This document shows, in pieces, positions 44,458 to 53,530 of a stretch of DNA of 64,000 bases. Position 1 is the stretch's first letter; each line of letters starts with the position of its first letter. The stretch is from Chitinophaga arvensicola. Its GTDB lineage: Bacteria > Bacteroidota > Bacteroidia > Chitinophagales > Chitinophagaceae. The notes below the pieces were generated by a model. It was not told the origin of the DNA and did not search any database. It worked only from the letters and a program-made list of their open reading frames with translations. The stretch spans positions 1,702,979 to 1,766,978 of the forward strand of contig NZ_FOJG01000002.1 of assembly GCF_900110835.1 (NCBI RefSeq), given 5' to 3'. Both the position numbers and the translations under genes were made by a program.

Positions 44458-45339
44458 ATGATCAGGAAGAAAGAAGGATTCCAGGGTCAGCGTATGATTG
44501 TAATACCGCGTAATGTACTCAGCGGAAAATGTGCACGGGAACCGGCGCTGACGCCCCTATTCATCACAGATATCGGTTGCTATCCGAAAGCCATGTTTCA
44601 CCACCGGAAACGGACGCAGGGTGCGGATCAGCATATCCTCATCTATTGTACAGAGGGTAAGGGCAATGTTACGCTTAGAAAAGAAACATACCTTATGGAA
44701 GCCGGCGATTGTATCCTGTTGCCCCGCAAATGGGCGCATGAATACAGTGCTGATGAAACCGATCCATGGACTATTTACTGGGCACATTTCCAGGGAACCA
44801 GTGCGGATAGTATTGTGGAAACTGCCGTCAGGGAATGGAAGGGACATAAAATCGTGCTGCAGCATTCTCCTGAACGCATACCGTTGTTTGAACGCATCTA
44901 TGAGCAGCTACAGCGCGGATACCGGGAAGAAAACCTGGTATGGTCCAACATGAACTTCTGGTCTTTTTTGTCGTCCTGTATTTACCCGGAGATGGCGAAA
45001 CCGGGAAAAGCCAGACAGCGCCACGATAACATAGACCAGGCCATTGATTTTATGAATAGCCACCTGGATCATATGCTGACGCTGCAACAGATGGCGCAGT
45101 CTGTAAACCTGTCCCAGTCGCACTTCTGCTTTCTTTTTAAAAATAATACGGGCTTCTCCCCCATCGAATATTTCAACCAGCTGAAAATCCAGAAGGCCTG
45201 CCAATACCTGCTGTTTACCCAGCTGCGTATCAAGGAAGTGGCTGCCCGGCTGGGTATGGAAGATCCCTGCTACTTCTCACGAATGTTTACCCGGGTAATG
45301 GGTGTGTCGCCGAATCAGTACCGCGAAAGAAACGCATAA
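44458..45339 (+). CDS. AraC family transcriptional regulator
   Basis: A 293-residue regulator. The N-terminal cupin-type ligand-binding domain is at about residues 50-125 (HILIYCTEGKGNVTLRK; AGDCILLPRKWAHEY). Two C-terminal HTH motifs follow (LTLQQMAQSVNLSQSHFCFL and IKEVAARLGMEDPCYFSRMF), ending with GVSPNQYRER. Cupin-type AraC proteins usually sense sugars. It is 90 bp upstream of, and in the same direction as, the planctomycete-type cytochrome operon, which it most likely controls. Confidence 0.93.
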   Translation: MIRKKEGFQGQRMIVIPRNVLSGKCAREPALTPLFITDIGCYPKAMFHHRKRTQGADQHILIYCTEGKGNVTLRKETYLMEAGDCILLPRKWAHEYSADETDPWTIYWAHFQGTSADSIVETAVREWKGHKIVLQHSPERIPLFERIYEQLQRGYREENLVWSNMNFWSFLSSCIYPEMAKPGKARQRHDNIDQAIDFMNSHLDHMLTLQQMAQSVNLSQSHFCFLFKNNTGFSPIEYFNQLKIQKACQYLLFTQLRIKEVAARLGMEDPCYFSRMFTRVMGVSPNQYRERNA

Positions 45340-45429
45340 TCGTAAAATTATCCATCATAATCAGCATATCATCTAGCCCCTTTTTCCTGCGTCCGTGTTA
45401 TTTTTACAGACGTCAATGAAAAAACTACA

Positions 45430-48156
45430 ATGATCCAACTCTCCACGTTGAGGATTACAGTGATCCTCGCTTTTTCTGCGGGAGCAGGTTTGCTGTTTGC
45501 GGCCTGTCACTCCGGTAAAAAAGTAGACTTCAGTACGGAGGTAAAACCCGTGCTCAATAAACATTGTATCAGCTGTCACGGAGGCGTGAAACAAAGTGGC
45601 GGATTCAGTGTATTGTTCCGGGAAGAAGCCCTGGGCGTCACTAAGTCCGGCAAGCCCGCCATCATTCCCGGCCACCCGGAAAAGAGTGAATTTATCCGCC
45701 GCCTTACCTGTAAAGATCCGAAAGAAAGAATGCCCCAGAAAGGCGAACCGCTTACTGATCACGAAATAGATGTGCTCACCCGCTGGGTGAAACAAGGGGC
45801 GGAATGGGGTGAACACTGGGCGTATGTATCTCCCAAAAACATTCCCCTGCCTGATATTTCCGTTACCAATGGCAACGATATTGATCATTTTATACAGGCC
45901 AAACTCAAGGAAGAAGGGCTGAAACCGGCCCCCGAAGCAGACAAGATGACCCTGTTACGCCGCGTTAGCCTGGATCTCACCGGCCTGCCACCTACAACCG
46001 AAATGGCACAGCAGTTTGCCAGCAACAAAGATCCCCGTGCCTACGAGCAACTGGTGGATTCACTTCTGCAATCACCGCATTATGGCGAACGCTGGGCGGC
46101 TATGTGGCTCGACCTGGCCCGCTACTCAGATACCAAAGGCTACGAAAGGGACGATAACCGGAGAATATGGCGGTACCGCGACTGGGTCATCAATGCATTC
46201 AACAACGACATGCCGTACGACAGCTTCACCATTGAACAGCTGGCAGGCGATCTCCTACCCGCTCCTACCCGCGATCAGCTCATTGCCACGGCATTTAACC
46301 GCAATACCATGACCAATGATGAAGGCGGTACACAGGATGAAGAATTCCGTACTGCTGCTGTAATGGACCGCGTAGCCACCACCATGGATGTATTCCAGGG
46401 AGTTACCATCGCCTGCGTGCAATGCCATAGCCATCCCTACGATCCTTTCCGCTTTGAAGACTATTATAAACTGCTGGCCTTCCTCAACAATACCCGTGAT
46501 GAAGATACCCACATGGAACATCCTAAACTTCGTTTGTACGACAGCGTTAGTACGTCCGAAGTACGGCAGGTGAGCGATTGGGTAACACAGAATGGCACCG
46601 CGAAGCAATCGGCCGAAGTGGCCGAATTCCTTTCCGTGCTGGAACCCAAGGTGCATGCACACGACGCCGATAACTATATCAACGGCGCCCTGCTCGATAC
46701 CAAATACATGGGGGTGCGCAATGGCGGCAGTTGCCGTTTGCCTCATCAAAACCTGGATGGAAAAACGCAGTTACTCATGAACTACTGGACCGGCAGTAAA
46801 GGTGGTACGGTAGAATTCAGACTGGATAGTTTACAGGGCCGCACCATCATCAAACAGGCGCTGGCGCCTACCAATGGCCGCCTCGCTATCAGTATGCCGC
46901 TGCCGGCTGTAACAGGTACACATGACCTGTATCTCATTTTCCGTAATCCTTCGCTGAACCCGGCAGATGCGGTTTGCAGTGTGGAATGGTTTGCACTCCG
47001 CGATGATCTGCCCGGTAAAGGAAAACCTGGTTATGATAAGATCAACGCAACCATGCTCACCATCGTGAACCAGAACCCGGAAGATGTACCTATCATGGTA
47101 GAAAATCCACCCGTAATGGCGCGTATTACCAATGTGTTCGAAAGAGGCAACTGGATGGTAAAAGGAAAAGCCGTTACACCGGATGTTCCCCATTCACTGA
47201 ATCCTTTCCCGGCGAAAGCACCGCGTAACCGGCTCGGACTGGCGATGTGGCTCACTGATAAGAAAAATCCACTGACAGCCCGGGTAATGGTAAACAGGCT
47301 ATGGGAGCAGATTTTTGGAACAGGTATTGTGGAAACCATTGAAGACTTTGGTACACAGGGCTTCCTCCCTTCGCACCCTGAACTGCTGGATTATCTTTCC
47401 TATCAGCTGATGAATAAATACCAGTGGCATCTAAAACCACTGCTGCGCGAGATAGTACTTTCTGCCGCTTATAAACAATCTTCCGCCACCACGCCTGAAT
47501 TACAGGAAAAAGATCCGGCCAACCGCCTGCTGGCAAGAGGTCCGCATTTCAGGCTTACTGCAGAAGAGGTAAGAGACCAGGCACTCACTGTGAGCGGCCT
47601 GCTGAACCGGAATATGTATGGCGCCAGTATTATGCCGTATCAACCGGATAATATCTGGCAAACCGTATGGAGCGGAGCTACCTGGAAAACAGCCAACGAC
47701 GGCAACCAGTTCCGCCGGGCGTTATATGTTTTTCAGAAACGCACCAGCCCTTATCCTTCCATGATTTCTTTTGATGGCAGCAGCCGCGAAGTATGCCTGC
47801 AACGCCGCATACGCACCAATACGCCCCTGCAGGCACTGGTAACGCTCAATGATCCGGTGTACGTGGAAACAGCCGCCGCATTGGCCAGGCAGATGCTGCA
47901 AAAAGGTGGCAATGATGCCGCTGCGGGTATCCGTTGGGGTTACCAGGCTGCGATGTACAAAACATTACCTGATAACAAACTGAAAGCATTGCAACAGCTG
48001 TATACATCGGCCCTGAAGGAGTATCAGCAAAAACCCGCAGAAGCAGATAAACTGTTGCAGCAAAAAGATAATACACCACAAAAAGCGGAACTGGCGGCAC
48101 TTACGGTAGTAGCCAACGCTATTATGAACCTGGATGAATTCCTGACTAAATCCTAA
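45430..48156 (+). CDS. PSD1 and planctomycete cytochrome c domain lipoprotein
   Basis: A 908-residue lipoprotein (lipobox LLFAAC, Cys19). In order: PSCyt1 cytochrome domain with CISCH (heme 1, about residue 48) and a possible distal Met in RMPQKGEP; DUF1549/PSCyt2 (about 155-360, MTLLRRVSLDLTGLPPT) with CVQCH (heme 2); a CBM6-like jelly-roll insertion (about 410-520); and DUF1553/PSD1 (about 580-860, NPLTARVMVNRLWEQIFGTG). This set is typical of Planctomycetes and is shared by some Chitinophagaceae. Its biochemical role is unproven but is generally linked to polysaccharide or sugar oxidation. It is the first gene of a four-gene operon. Confidence 0.92.
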   Translation: MIQLSTLRITVILAFSAGAGLLFAACHSGKKVDFSTEVKPVLNKHCISCHGGVKQSGGFSVLFREEALGVTKSGKPAIIPGHPEKSEFIRRLTCKDPKERMPQKGEPLTDHEIDVLTRWVKQGAEWGEHWAYVSPKNIPLPDISVTNGNDIDHFIQAKLKEEGLKPAPEADKMTLLRRVSLDLTGLPPTTEMAQQFASNKDPRAYEQLVDSLLQSPHYGERWAAMWLDLARYSDTKGYERDDNRRIWRYRDWVINAFNNDMPYDSFTIEQLAGDLLPAPTRDQLIATAFNRNTMTNDEGGTQDEEFRTAAVMDRVATTMDVFQGVTIACVQCHSHPYDPFRFEDYYKLLAFLNNTRDEDTHMEHPKLRLYDSVSTSEVRQVSDWVTQNGTAKQSAEVAEFLSVLEPKVHAHDADNYINGALLDTKYMGVRNGGSCRLPHQNLDGKTQLLMNYWTGSKGGTVEFRLDSLQGRTIIKQALAPTNGRLAISMPLPAVTGTHDLYLIFRNPSLNPADAVCSVEWFALRDDLPGKGKPGYDKINATMLTIVNQNPEDVPIMVENPPVMARITNVFERGNWMVKGKAVTPDVPHSLNPFPAKAPRNRLGLAMWLTDKKNPLTARVMVNRLWEQIFGTGIVETIEDFGTQGFLPSHPELLDYLSYQLMNKYQWHLKPLLREIVLSAAYKQSSATTPELQEKDPANRLLARGPHFRLTAEEVRDQALTVSGLLNRNMYGASIMPYQPDNIWQTVWSGATWKTANDGNQFRRALYVFQKRTSPYPSMISFDGSSREVCLQRRIRTNTPLQALVTLNDPVYVETAAALARQMLQKGGNDAAAGIRWGYQAAMYKTLPDNKLKALQQLYTSALKEYQQKPAEADKLLQQKDNTPQKAELAALTVVANAIMNLDEFLTKS

Positions 48157-48162
48157 TGCGGT

Positions 48163-49650
48163 ATGACTAAGCATGCAAGACTCATAAAGGAAGCCAATGA
48201 TCAAACGTTGCGGTATTTTACCCGCCGCCACTTTCTCATGGATTGTGTGAAAGGATTGGGCGCCGCCGCATTCACCTCCTTCCTTGCCAGCTGCGGCAGC
48301 AGTGGCAAAACACTACTGGACGTAGCCGGCAATCCCATGGCGCCCCGGGTACCACAGTTCCCGGCCAGGGCCAAAAGCGTGATCTATCTGCACATGGCCG
48401 GTGCGCCCTCCCAGCTGGAACTATTTGATTACAAACCGGCACTGCAGAAATTACATAACCAGCTTTGTCCGCCTTCCCTGCTGGAAGGGAAAAAGTTCGC
48501 CTTCATCCGTGGTGTTCCAAAAATGCTGGGCCCGCAGGCGGTCTTCGCCCAACATGGTGAATCCAGGGCCTGGATTTCTGATCATCTGCCACACTTCGCC
48601 ACCATGGCCGATGACGTGAGCTTCCTGAAAGCCGTGCAAACGGATCAGTTTAACCACGGCCCGGCACAATTGCTGATGCAAACCGGCAGCGCGCGACTGG
48701 GCAGGCCCAGCATCGGATCCTGGGTAACTTATGGTCTTGGTTCTGAAAACGACAACCTGCCCGGCTTTGTAGTTCTTACTTCCGGCGGTAAAACACCCGA
48801 TGCAGGTAAAAGCGTGTGGGGCAGCGGCTTTCTGCCTTCGGTATACCAGGGCGTACAATGCCGTACCAAAGGAGAACCGGTGTTGTACCTGACCGATCCG
48901 GAAGGTATGAGCCGCGATCTGCGCCGGGAATCGATCAATGCTATCAACGAAATCAACAAACAGGAATACGCCACTTTCGGCGATCCGGAAACATTGTCGC
49001 GCATTTCCCAGTACGAGCTGGCGTATAAAATGCAGATCTCTGTACCGGAAGTGATGAACATCAATAAGGAACCGGATTATATCCATGAAATGTACGGCAC
49101 GCAGCCAGGTAAAGAATCCTTTGCCAACAACTGTTTGCTGGCACGCAAACTGGTGGAAAAAGGCGTGCGTTTTGTACAACTGTACGACTGGGGCTGGGAT
49201 AGTCATGGCACCGATGAAAATCTGGCTATCGACTACGGCTTCCGTAACAAGTGCCGGGAAATTGACCGCCCTATTACCGCGTTGCTACAGGATCTGAAAC
49301 AACGTGGTTTGCTCGATGAAACCCTGGTGATCTGGGGTGGTGAATTTGGCCGCACACCGATGCAGGAAAACCGTGATGGTAAAGACATGCCTTTCCTTGG
49401 CCGTGATCACCACGTAGAAGCCTTTACCATGTGGATGGCGGGCGCCGGGATCAAAAAAGGATTTTCTTACGGAGAAACCGATGAAATTGGCTACGCTGCC
49501 GTGAAAGGAAAAGTAGCTATCAATGATATCCATGCCACCATTCTGCAGCAGCTGGGCTTTGATCACGAAAAGCTCACGTTCCAGTTCCAGGGCCGGCCGT
49601 TCCGGCTGACCGATACCGGCGGAAAAGTAATTACACCCATATTAAGCTAA
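48163..49650 (+). CDS. DUF1501 domain-containing exported protein
   Basis: A 495-residue protein of the DUF1501 (sulfatase-like fold) family. A twin-arginine signal (FTRRHFLMDCVKGLGAAAF) is followed by a lipobox-like LASC. Typical motifs are VIYLHMAGAPSQLELFDYKP, DWGWDSHG, VIWGGEFGRTPM and GRDHHVEAFTMWMAG. It follows the PSD1 gene by 6 bp, and PSD1-DUF1501 pairs are nearly always adjacent, so the two act together at the periplasmic face. The function of the pair is not established. Confidence 0.92.
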   Translation: MTKHARLIKEANDQTLRYFTRRHFLMDCVKGLGAAAFTSFLASCGSSGKTLLDVAGNPMAPRVPQFPARAKSVIYLHMAGAPSQLELFDYKPALQKLHNQLCPPSLLEGKKFAFIRGVPKMLGPQAVFAQHGESRAWISDHLPHFATMADDVSFLKAVQTDQFNHGPAQLLMQTGSARLGRPSIGSWVTYGLGSENDNLPGFVVLTSGGKTPDAGKSVWGSGFLPSVYQGVQCRTKGEPVLYLTDPEGMSRDLRRESINAINEINKQEYATFGDPETLSRISQYELAYKMQISVPEVMNINKEPDYIHEMYGTQPGKESFANNCLLARKLVEKGVRFVQLYDWGWDSHGTDENLAIDYGFRNKCREIDRPITALLQDLKQRGLLDETLVIWGGEFGRTPMQENRDGKDMPFLGRDHHVEAFTMWMAGAGIKKGFSYGETDEIGYAAVKGKVAINDIHATILQQLGFDHEKLTFQFQGRPFRLTDTGGKVITPILS

Positions 49651-49657
49651 AGCGTTC

Positions 49658-50590
49658 ATGAATAACAACAGGAGAAATTTTATCAAACAATCCGCCATCC
49701 TTGGTTCTGCGTTATGTATCCCTTCCCTGCCGGCATTTTCAGCCGCCAGCGCTCCCGTAGTGAAAGATGGATATCGTCTTATTGTAATGGCCACCAACTG
49801 GGGCTATACCGGTTCTATCGGTGATTTCTGCCGCCAGGCAAAAAAGGCGGGCTACGACGGACTTGAAGTCTGGTGGTCGAACGATAATGCCGTTCAACAG
49901 GAATTATATACCGCATTGGAAGAAACCGGCCTGGCCGTGGGCTATTTATGTGCGGGTTACGACAGCGACTATACGAAACACGCACAGCAGTTTGAAAGTA
50001 TGCTGAAAGCTGCTACCAGCAATAGTAAAGTTAAACCGCTCTATATCAACTGTCATTCCGGAAAAGATTATTTTTCCTTTGAACAGAACAGTGCCTTAAT
50101 CGATATGACCGTCCGGATCTCCAAACAATCGGGGATACCGGTATACCATGAAACGCACCGTTCGCGTATGTTGTTTGCCGCACATATTGCCAAACAGTTT
50201 ATCGACGCGAAGCCGGATCTGCGGCTTACGCTGGATATTTCTCACTGGTGTAATGTACATGAAAGCCTGCTGCATGATCAGGCAGCCACAGTAGCAAAAG
50301 CGCTGGAACGCGCCGGGCATATACATGCGCGCATCGGGCATCCCGAAGGCCCGCAGGTGAATGATCCCCGTGCGCCGGAATGGGCGAATGCTGTAAAAGC
50401 GCATTTCGACTGGTGGGATCAGATCGTACACCGGCACCAGGCGGCCGGTAAGCCGCTGACGTTCCTCACGGAATTTGGTCCGGCCGATTATCTTCCTACG
50501 TTGCCGTATACACGTCAACCGGTGGCCGACCAGTGGGATATCAATGTATTTATGATGAACCAGCTAAAACAACGCTACAGCAAACCATGA
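49658..50590 (+). CDS. exported sugar phosphate isomerase/epimerase-like TIM-barrel protein
   Basis: A 310-residue AP-endonuclease-2-type TIM barrel with a Tat-like signal (NNRRNFIKQSAILGSALCIP). Metal and substrate residues include GYDGLEVWW, the His in YINCHSGKD, YHETHRSR, LTLDISHWC, HIHARIGHPEG and FLTEFGP. The family isomerises or epimerises sugars. It is exported, which fits a route in the periplasm together with PSD1 and DUF1501. Its stop overlaps the next start (ATGA), indicating translational coupling. Confidence 0.88.
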   Translation: MNNNRRNFIKQSAILGSALCIPSLPAFSAASAPVVKDGYRLIVMATNWGYTGSIGDFCRQAKKAGYDGLEVWWSNDNAVQQELYTALEETGLAVGYLCAGYDSDYTKHAQQFESMLKAATSNSKVKPLYINCHSGKDYFSFEQNSALIDMTVRISKQSGIPVYHETHRSRMLFAAHIAKQFIDAKPDLRLTLDISHWCNVHESLLHDQAATVAKALERAGHIHARIGHPEGPQVNDPRAPEWANAVKAHFDWWDQIVHRHQAAGKPLTFLTEFGPADYLPTLPYTRQPVADQWDINVFMMNQLKQRYSKP

Positions 50591-52023
50591 GATTATTGAT
50601 CAGTACCGGCAGCTGGAGTATGTTTATCGGACGTTCGCATCCTTTACTGGTACACCTGCCCATCGGCATTTTAATTATTGCATTTATTTTAACGCTGCTG
50701 GCACGGAGGGAAAAGTGGCGGCATCTGCGGAGCGCACTGCCAACCGTATTGCTGGCAGCAGCGTTGTCCGCTATCTTCAGTTGTATTACCGGCTACCTGT
50801 TATCGCTCGATGGTGGCTATGAAGAGAAATTATTACAGACACATAAATATCTTGGTATAGGCGTTGCCGTTATAAGCATCCTGTTATACCTGCTGGAAAG
50901 AAACCACCAACGGTTTCCCCGCCTGCAACTACCCGCTGCATTGCTGATGGTATTGTTACTGAGCGCCGCAGGGCATTACGGGGGTAGTCTTACCCACGGC
51001 GATGATTACCTCACCCAGGCCATGCCCGCTCCGTTAAAAAAACTCAGTGGCATACAGGGGCCGGTTAACACCGTCGCCTATACGAACATTGGCGATGCGC
51101 GCCTGTACGAAGACCTGGTGCAACCGGTATTAGCGAACCGCTGTTATGGTTGTCATAATGAGCAGAAGCTGAAAGGCGGGCTGCGACTGGAATCTATTGC
51201 CCTCATCCGGAAAGGTGGAGAGCATGGACCGGTGCTGAAGGATAGTTTGCCGGAAGAAAGCGAATTATTCAAGCGGTTATTGTTACCGGAAGAAGACGAA
51301 CACCGTATGCCTCCCAAAGGCAAGCCATCTGTGACACCGCAGGAACTGGAACTGTTGCACTGGTGGATTGCTACCGGCGCTCCTGCCGGTAAAACCGTGA
51401 AAGAACTGGATAAAACACCGCGTATTATGGCGGTGCTGGAAGGCATGCAACCTGCTACCCCACTGGATAAACAGGAATTTGTACCGGATGAAAGTGTAAG
51501 TGCCGGCAGTGCGGATAAAATTGCAGCGCTGGAAGCAAAAGGACTGAAAGTAATGCCGGTTGGAACGGGAAGCCATTACCTGATGATTGATGGGATTAAT
51601 GCGGCGGGTTTTAGCGACCGGGATATTTCCCTGCTCACCGGGCTGAAAGAACAGTTGATCTGGGTAGACCTATCCGGTACCGCTATTACAGATAGTGCCT
51701 TTGCAGTATTGGGACAATTGAAGAAGCTGACCCGGCTTGACCTTCGCCGTACTGCCATTAAAGGCAATGGCATGGGTGCCCTGAATAACTGCCGGGAACT
51801 GCGCTATCTGAATCTCGCCGGAACGGCGGTAACACCCGAAGGTTTTTTAGCACTGCAGCAAAATAAAAAACTGCAACAGGTATATGTATACGAAGCGGGG
51901 ATTGCTCCTGCTACGCTCAGGCAATTGCAGCAGGCGTTACCGAAACTGAAAATTGATACCGGTGGCTATCGCTTACAGCAGCTGGCATCTGATACAATGA
52001 TCTATCATAAGGTGAGTAGTTGA
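50587..52023 (+). CDS. membrane-anchored cytochrome c: DUF2231, PSCyt1 and LRR domains
   Basis: A 478-residue protein from ATG 50587, overlapping the upstream stop as ATGA. Four TM helices form a DUF2231-type membrane module (residues about 18-150, HPLLVHLPIGILIIAFIL). A PSCyt1 cytochrome domain follows, with CYGCH (about residue 190) and RMPPKGKP as the distal Met region. The C-terminus has leucine-rich repeats (LIWVDLSGTAITDSAFAVL; LTRLDLRRTAIKGNGM; LRYLNLAGTAVTPEGF). It could pass electrons from the PSD1 cytochrome to the membrane chain. It is the last gene of the operon. Confidence 0.88.
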   Translation: MRLLISTGSWSMFIGRSHPLLVHLPIGILIIAFILTLLARREKWRHLRSALPTVLLAAALSAIFSCITGYLLSLDGGYEEKLLQTHKYLGIGVAVISILLYLLERNHQRFPRLQLPAALLMVLLLSAAGHYGGSLTHGDDYLTQAMPAPLKKLSGIQGPVNTVAYTNIGDARLYEDLVQPVLANRCYGCHNEQKLKGGLRLESIALIRKGGEHGPVLKDSLPEESELFKRLLLPEEDEHRMPPKGKPSVTPQELELLHWWIATGAPAGKTVKELDKTPRIMAVLEGMQPATPLDKQEFVPDESVSAGSADKIAALEAKGLKVMPVGTGSHYLMIDGINAAGFSDRDISLLTGLKEQLIWVDLSGTAITDSAFAVLGQLKKLTRLDLRRTAIKGNGMGALNNCRELRYLNLAGTAVTPEGFLALQQNKKLQQVYVYEAGIAPATLRQLQQALPKLKIDTGGYRLQQLASDTMIYHKVSS

Positions 52024-52075
52024 TACCAGCGTTTCTTTTATCAATGCTCCTACGGCAGATATCACCTGTTATTTC

Positions 52076-53092
52076 CTAAGATTTGTCATACATTTGCGCC
52101 GCCTGCAACAGCCGGGCGGCCATTTTTTTTACCAGTAGTCTGGGAGCTATTACCTTCATATGTTCCCCGAATCCCATGATTTCCCTTTCCAGTTCAAAGT
52201 TCAGCACAACGTGAATGCTGAGTGTTGTGGTACTTTCGTCTTCCGCCAACACCTGTTGCGAATGATGCAATGGTTTAGTGAGTACATAAGGGGCGTGTTT
52301 TTTATCGATCTGCAACACTACTTTATGTACGGGATCTTTCTCTGATTTAGTAACTCCGATCAGGTTGTCATAATATTCATCGAAGGGCATGCCATCCCAG
52401 GGGATGAATTTTTCTTTGGGAAGTTCCTGGATACTCACCATACGGTCGAGTGCGAGCGTGGTGAGTTGTGGAGCGTGTTTGCTGCGGGTGATCAGGAACC
52501 AGCGGTTCCGGTATTCTTTCAGGAGATAGGGATAGCAGATATACTCCTGTGATTTGCTGGCTTTAAAAGACTTATACTCTATGAGCAGTGCTTTTTTATG
52601 CAGGGTGGCCTGGTAGAGGGGATTAATATGTGCAAGCCCCAGCAGCAGGTGATTATTTTCCAGTTGTATGCAGTTGAGATGGACGTCGGTGGATTTATAA
52701 AGGTTGTTTTCCAGCCGGGCAATCATATCGCTCATATCATCGAAGTAGCTGAAGCCGTTGAACTGTTTCAGTACGGCCACAATTTCCTTCATCTTATCTA
52801 CATCGGCATTATTGATAGGTGCATTGGTAATGCTGTAGGCCGGATCGCTATAGGAATAATACTTACGGTCTTTTACAATAATGGGGGCATTATAACCGAG
52901 TTTATCACTACGCATCAACTGGATATCGGCCTGTATGGTACGCTTACTCACACCACTGCTGATGCCTTCCAGGTCGTACAACACGTCGGCTACTTTCTGA
53001 ATGAGGTCTTCCAGCGTCCATTTACGGTAACGGTTACCAAGACACTCATCGATGGCCTTATAACGGATCAGGGCCAGTTTATTGATGGACAT
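52076..53092 (-). CDS. WYL domain-containing transcriptional regulator
   Basis: A 338-residue regulator. The N-terminal winged HTH (residues about 1-75, LIQKVADVLYDLEGISSGVS and KRTIQADIQLMR) is followed by a WYL domain (about 150-235), with the core YPYLLKEYRNRWFLITRSKH giving the basic ligand-binding surface. A C-terminal WCX-like extension runs to the end (FGEHMKVIAPRLLVKKMAARL). WYL regulators bind nucleic acids or nucleotides and often guard defence operons as repressors (BrxR, CapW). It is divergent from the tRNA-like RNA and RING/TerD gene, with a TACGCA-N7-TGCGTA palindrome in its own promoter region. Confidence 0.92.
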   Translation of the reverse strand: MSINKLALIRYKAIDECLGNRYRKWTLEDLIQKVADVLYDLEGISSGVSKRTIQADIQLMRSDKLGYNAPIIVKDRKYYSYSDPAYSITNAPINNADVDKMKEIVAVLKQFNGFSYFDDMSDMIARLENNLYKSTDVHLNCIQLENNHLLLGLAHINPLYQATLHKKALLIEYKSFKASKSQEYICYPYLLKEYRNRWFLITRSKHAPQLTTLALDRMVSIQELPKEKFIPWDGMPFDEYYDNLIGVTKSEKDPVHKVVLQIDKKHAPYVLTKPLHHSQQVLAEDESTTTLSIHVVLNFELEREIMGFGEHMKVIAPRLLVKKMAARLLQAAQMYDKS

Positions 53093-53120
53093 ACTACTAA
53101 TTTGTACAAAGAAACGAAAA

Positions 53121-53145
53121 TACTACGCATTATACATGCGTAGTA
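53121..53145. promoter_or_regulatory. operator palindrome 1, at the WYL gene promoter
   Basis: TACTACGCAT-TATAC-ATGCGTAGTA, 10-bp perfect arms, 28 bp upstream of the WYL start. Its core TACGCA-N7-TGCGTA recurs exactly 100 bp away (53224-53242). Confidence 0.75.
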
Positions 53146-53222
53146 TAATTTTTCTATCCTTCAATTAAAAATATGTACATTGATAATCAACAACTTAAAA
53201 TATTTTTTTGAGAAATATTTTA

Positions 53223-53243
53223 GTACGCAGATGTATTGCGTAC
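53223..53243. promoter_or_regulatory. operator palindrome 2, before the tRNA-like RNA
   Basis: GTACGCA-GATGTAT-TGCGTAC, with the same core TACGCA-N7-TGCGTA as the site at 53124-53142. It lies just upstream of a CATCTTTG box (53253-53260, one mismatch to TAnnTTTG), so it could block transcription towards the RNA and the RING/TerD gene. Confidence 0.72.
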
Positions 53244-53335
53244 ATACGTAGACATCTTTGTGTCATCGGAAGCGGTCAAATAAATGTTACTTCATTCGAT
53301 CCAAAAGAACATTTGTAATTATCGCGGAAGATGGA

Positions 53336-53451
53336 AAAGCAGTAGCTCAATGGCAGAGCACCATATTAAAGTTTTAAGATTACCATCCGGTCAATTAAAA
53401 CTTACTTCTTACAGGGATGTGGGGGTTGCCGGTTCGAATCCGGCCTGCTTT
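53336..53451 (+). ncRNA. tRNA-like RNA with extended anticodon-arm hairpin
   Basis: The sequence folds as a tRNA. The acceptor AAAGCAG (53336-53342) pairs with CTGCTTT (53445-53451). Then U8/A9 (53343-53344), D-arm GCTC-AATGGCA-GAGC (53345-53359) with the GG pair, and a linker A (53360). A stem at the anticodon-stem position, CCATAT (53361-53366) with ATGTGG (53417-53422), has one U.G. A 5-nt variable region GGGTT follows. The T-arm is GCCGG-TTCGAAT-CCGGC (53428-53444), then A73. The anticodon loop is replaced by 50 nt carrying a hairpin (AAGTTTTAA 53369-53377 with 53395-53403, further pairing inside). CCA is not encoded. It ends 79 bp before the RING/TerD gene, so it may be processed from that transcript. 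Confidence 0.8.
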
Positions 53452-53530
53452 ACAAAATCGAGGTCAAGTGTTGCTTACTTCTTTTCTGATAAAACAGCAA
53501 CATCATTATCTGATTATTAATACTATTACG

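Noticed and set aside
53336..53451. Normal functional tRNA gene
   Set aside because: The 68 nt between D-arm and T-arm are far too long and no 7-nt anticodon loop can be drawn.
53417..53530. N-terminal extension of the RING/TerD protein to 53417
   Set aside because: It would translate the T-arm and acceptor stem of the tRNA-like RNA. ATG 53531 gives a natural N-terminus.
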